Part shown: piece after piece, positions 7,174 through 7,584 of the stretch
Layout of the letters: each line of letters opens with the position of its first letter
How positions within the stretch are numbered: the first letter of the stretch is position 1
Assembly (NCBI GenBank): GCA_036377075.1
Contig: DASUZB010000150.1
Coordinates: forward strand, 1 to 7,584
DNA from: DASUZB01 sp036377075
Lineage (GTDB): Bacteria > Actinomycetota > CALGFH01
Direction: 5' to 3'
DNA length: 7,584 bases
Program-made: the position numbers and the translations under genes
Notes under the pieces: model-generated
Told to the model about the DNA's origin: nothing
Databases searched by the model: none
The model's input: the letters and a program-made list of their open reading frames with translations, nothing else

Positions 7174-7584
7174 TTACGCGGCGGGTGGGTCGTGGCCGTG
7201 GCGCTCGGGCGGTTGGAGGGTGACGCGGCCGCTGGCGGGGTCGCGGCGGAACCGCCAGCCGCCCTCGTGGGCGGCGACGTGGTGGACCCGGCACACCAGC
7301 ACCAGGCCGGCCAGGCTGGTCGCCCCGCCGCGGGCCCAGTGCACCCGGTGGTGGGCGTCGCACCACGCCGCCGGCCGGCCGCAGCCCTCGGCCACGCAGC
7401 CGCCGTCGCGCAACGCCAGCGCCCGCCGCAGCGCCGGCGGGACCACCCGGGTGGCGCGGCCCAGGTCCAGCAGCGCGACCGGCGCGCCCAGCGGCGCCGG
7501 CAGCAGGCTGACCGCCTTGCGCAGCACCGCGGCCAGGGTGCCCCCGTCCGCCCGGGCGCCGCCGCCCTCCTGGGGGCCGGCGTC
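7174..7584 (-). CDS. HNH endonuclease domain, C-terminal part of a DUF222-type protein (5' end beyond window)
   Basis: The frame is open to the window edge at 7584 and ends at TAA 7174-7176, so 136 C-terminal residues are visible. GTG 7527 inside it is not a credible start, because coding-like sequence continues upstream. The HNH core is recognisable: CVAEGC, then WCDAHHRVHWARGG (His-His codons at 7348-7353), TSLAGLVLVC, RVHH (7279-7284) and HEGGW. Four Cys (C...C, WC, VC) suit a structural zinc site. Full-length relatives carry an N-terminal DUF222 domain, occur in many copies in actinomycete genomes, and mostly have unknown roles. The visible upstream part (Gly-rich linker, then LRKAVSLLPAPLGAPVALLDLGRATR) fits the usual linker to HNH. 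The position normally Asn (D/A-N-L) is Gly here (codon 7306-7308), so nuclease activity is uncertain. Confidence 0.87.
   Translation of the reverse strand, partial: DAGPQEGGGARADGGTLAAVLRKAVSLLPAPLGAPVALLDLGRATRVVPPALRRALALRDGGCVAEGCGRPAAWCDAHHRVHWARGGATSLAGLVLVCRVHHVAAHEGGWRFRRDPASGRVTLQPPERHGHDPPAA

Noticed and set aside
6960..7223. Plus-strand open frame starting at GTG 6960
   Set aside because: It has no ribosome binding site, ends antisense within the HNH gene, and its translation has no recognisable or compositionally convincing protein features.

Overview
The window reads as chromosomal DNA from a GC-rich actinobacterium. The base composition is very high in GC with strong G/C preference at third codon positions. 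Start codons include GTG, the Shine-Dalgarno sites are GGAGG-like, the hairpins lack U-tracts, one gene looks leaderless, and a DUF222/HNH-type gene of the kind abundant in actinomycetes is present. Genus cannot be assigned from what is visible.

Positions 1-5258 (+ strand) form a cello-oligosaccharide uptake and hydrolysis locus. In order it holds the C-terminal part of a lipoprotein-type sugar-binding protein (CebE-like), two inner-membrane permeases (CebF- and CebG-like), a GH1 beta-glucosidase whose GTG start overlaps the stop of the second permease, and a LacI-family regulator (CebR/CelR-like). The binding protein would deliver cellobiose or a related oligosaccharide to the permease pair. 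The glucosidase, which has no signal peptide, would split it inside the cell, and the regulator would sense the sugar and repress the operon. No ATPase is encoded here; relatives use a shared MsiK-type ATPase encoded elsewhere. The binding protein is separated from the first permease by two tandem hairpins, a layout suited to making more binding protein than permease.

Positions 5259-6202 (+ strand) hold two unrelated small genes. One is a VOC/PhnB-like protein preceded by an 18-bp perfect palindrome. The other is an 89-residue conserved-looking protein of unknown function that appears leaderless, with a -10 element placed 7 nt before the ATG.

Positions 6203-7584 are minus-strand oriented. 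They hold a frameshifted C-terminal scrap of a second VOC-type gene, a strong GC hairpin between convergent genes, a pyridoxamine 5'-phosphate oxidase-like (PPOX/FMN or F420) protein, an intergenic stretch of about 290 bp with small hairpins only, and the C-terminal HNH part of a DUF222-type protein that runs off the window. The HNH motif carries Gly where the family normally has Asn.

Most of the window is ordinary. I see no CRISPR array, tRNA, rRNA, insertion sequence or phage module, and no convincing new multi-gene system. The points worth a second look are the tandem palindrome, the intercistronic hairpin pair, the leaderless small protein, the VOC remnant and the altered HNH motif.
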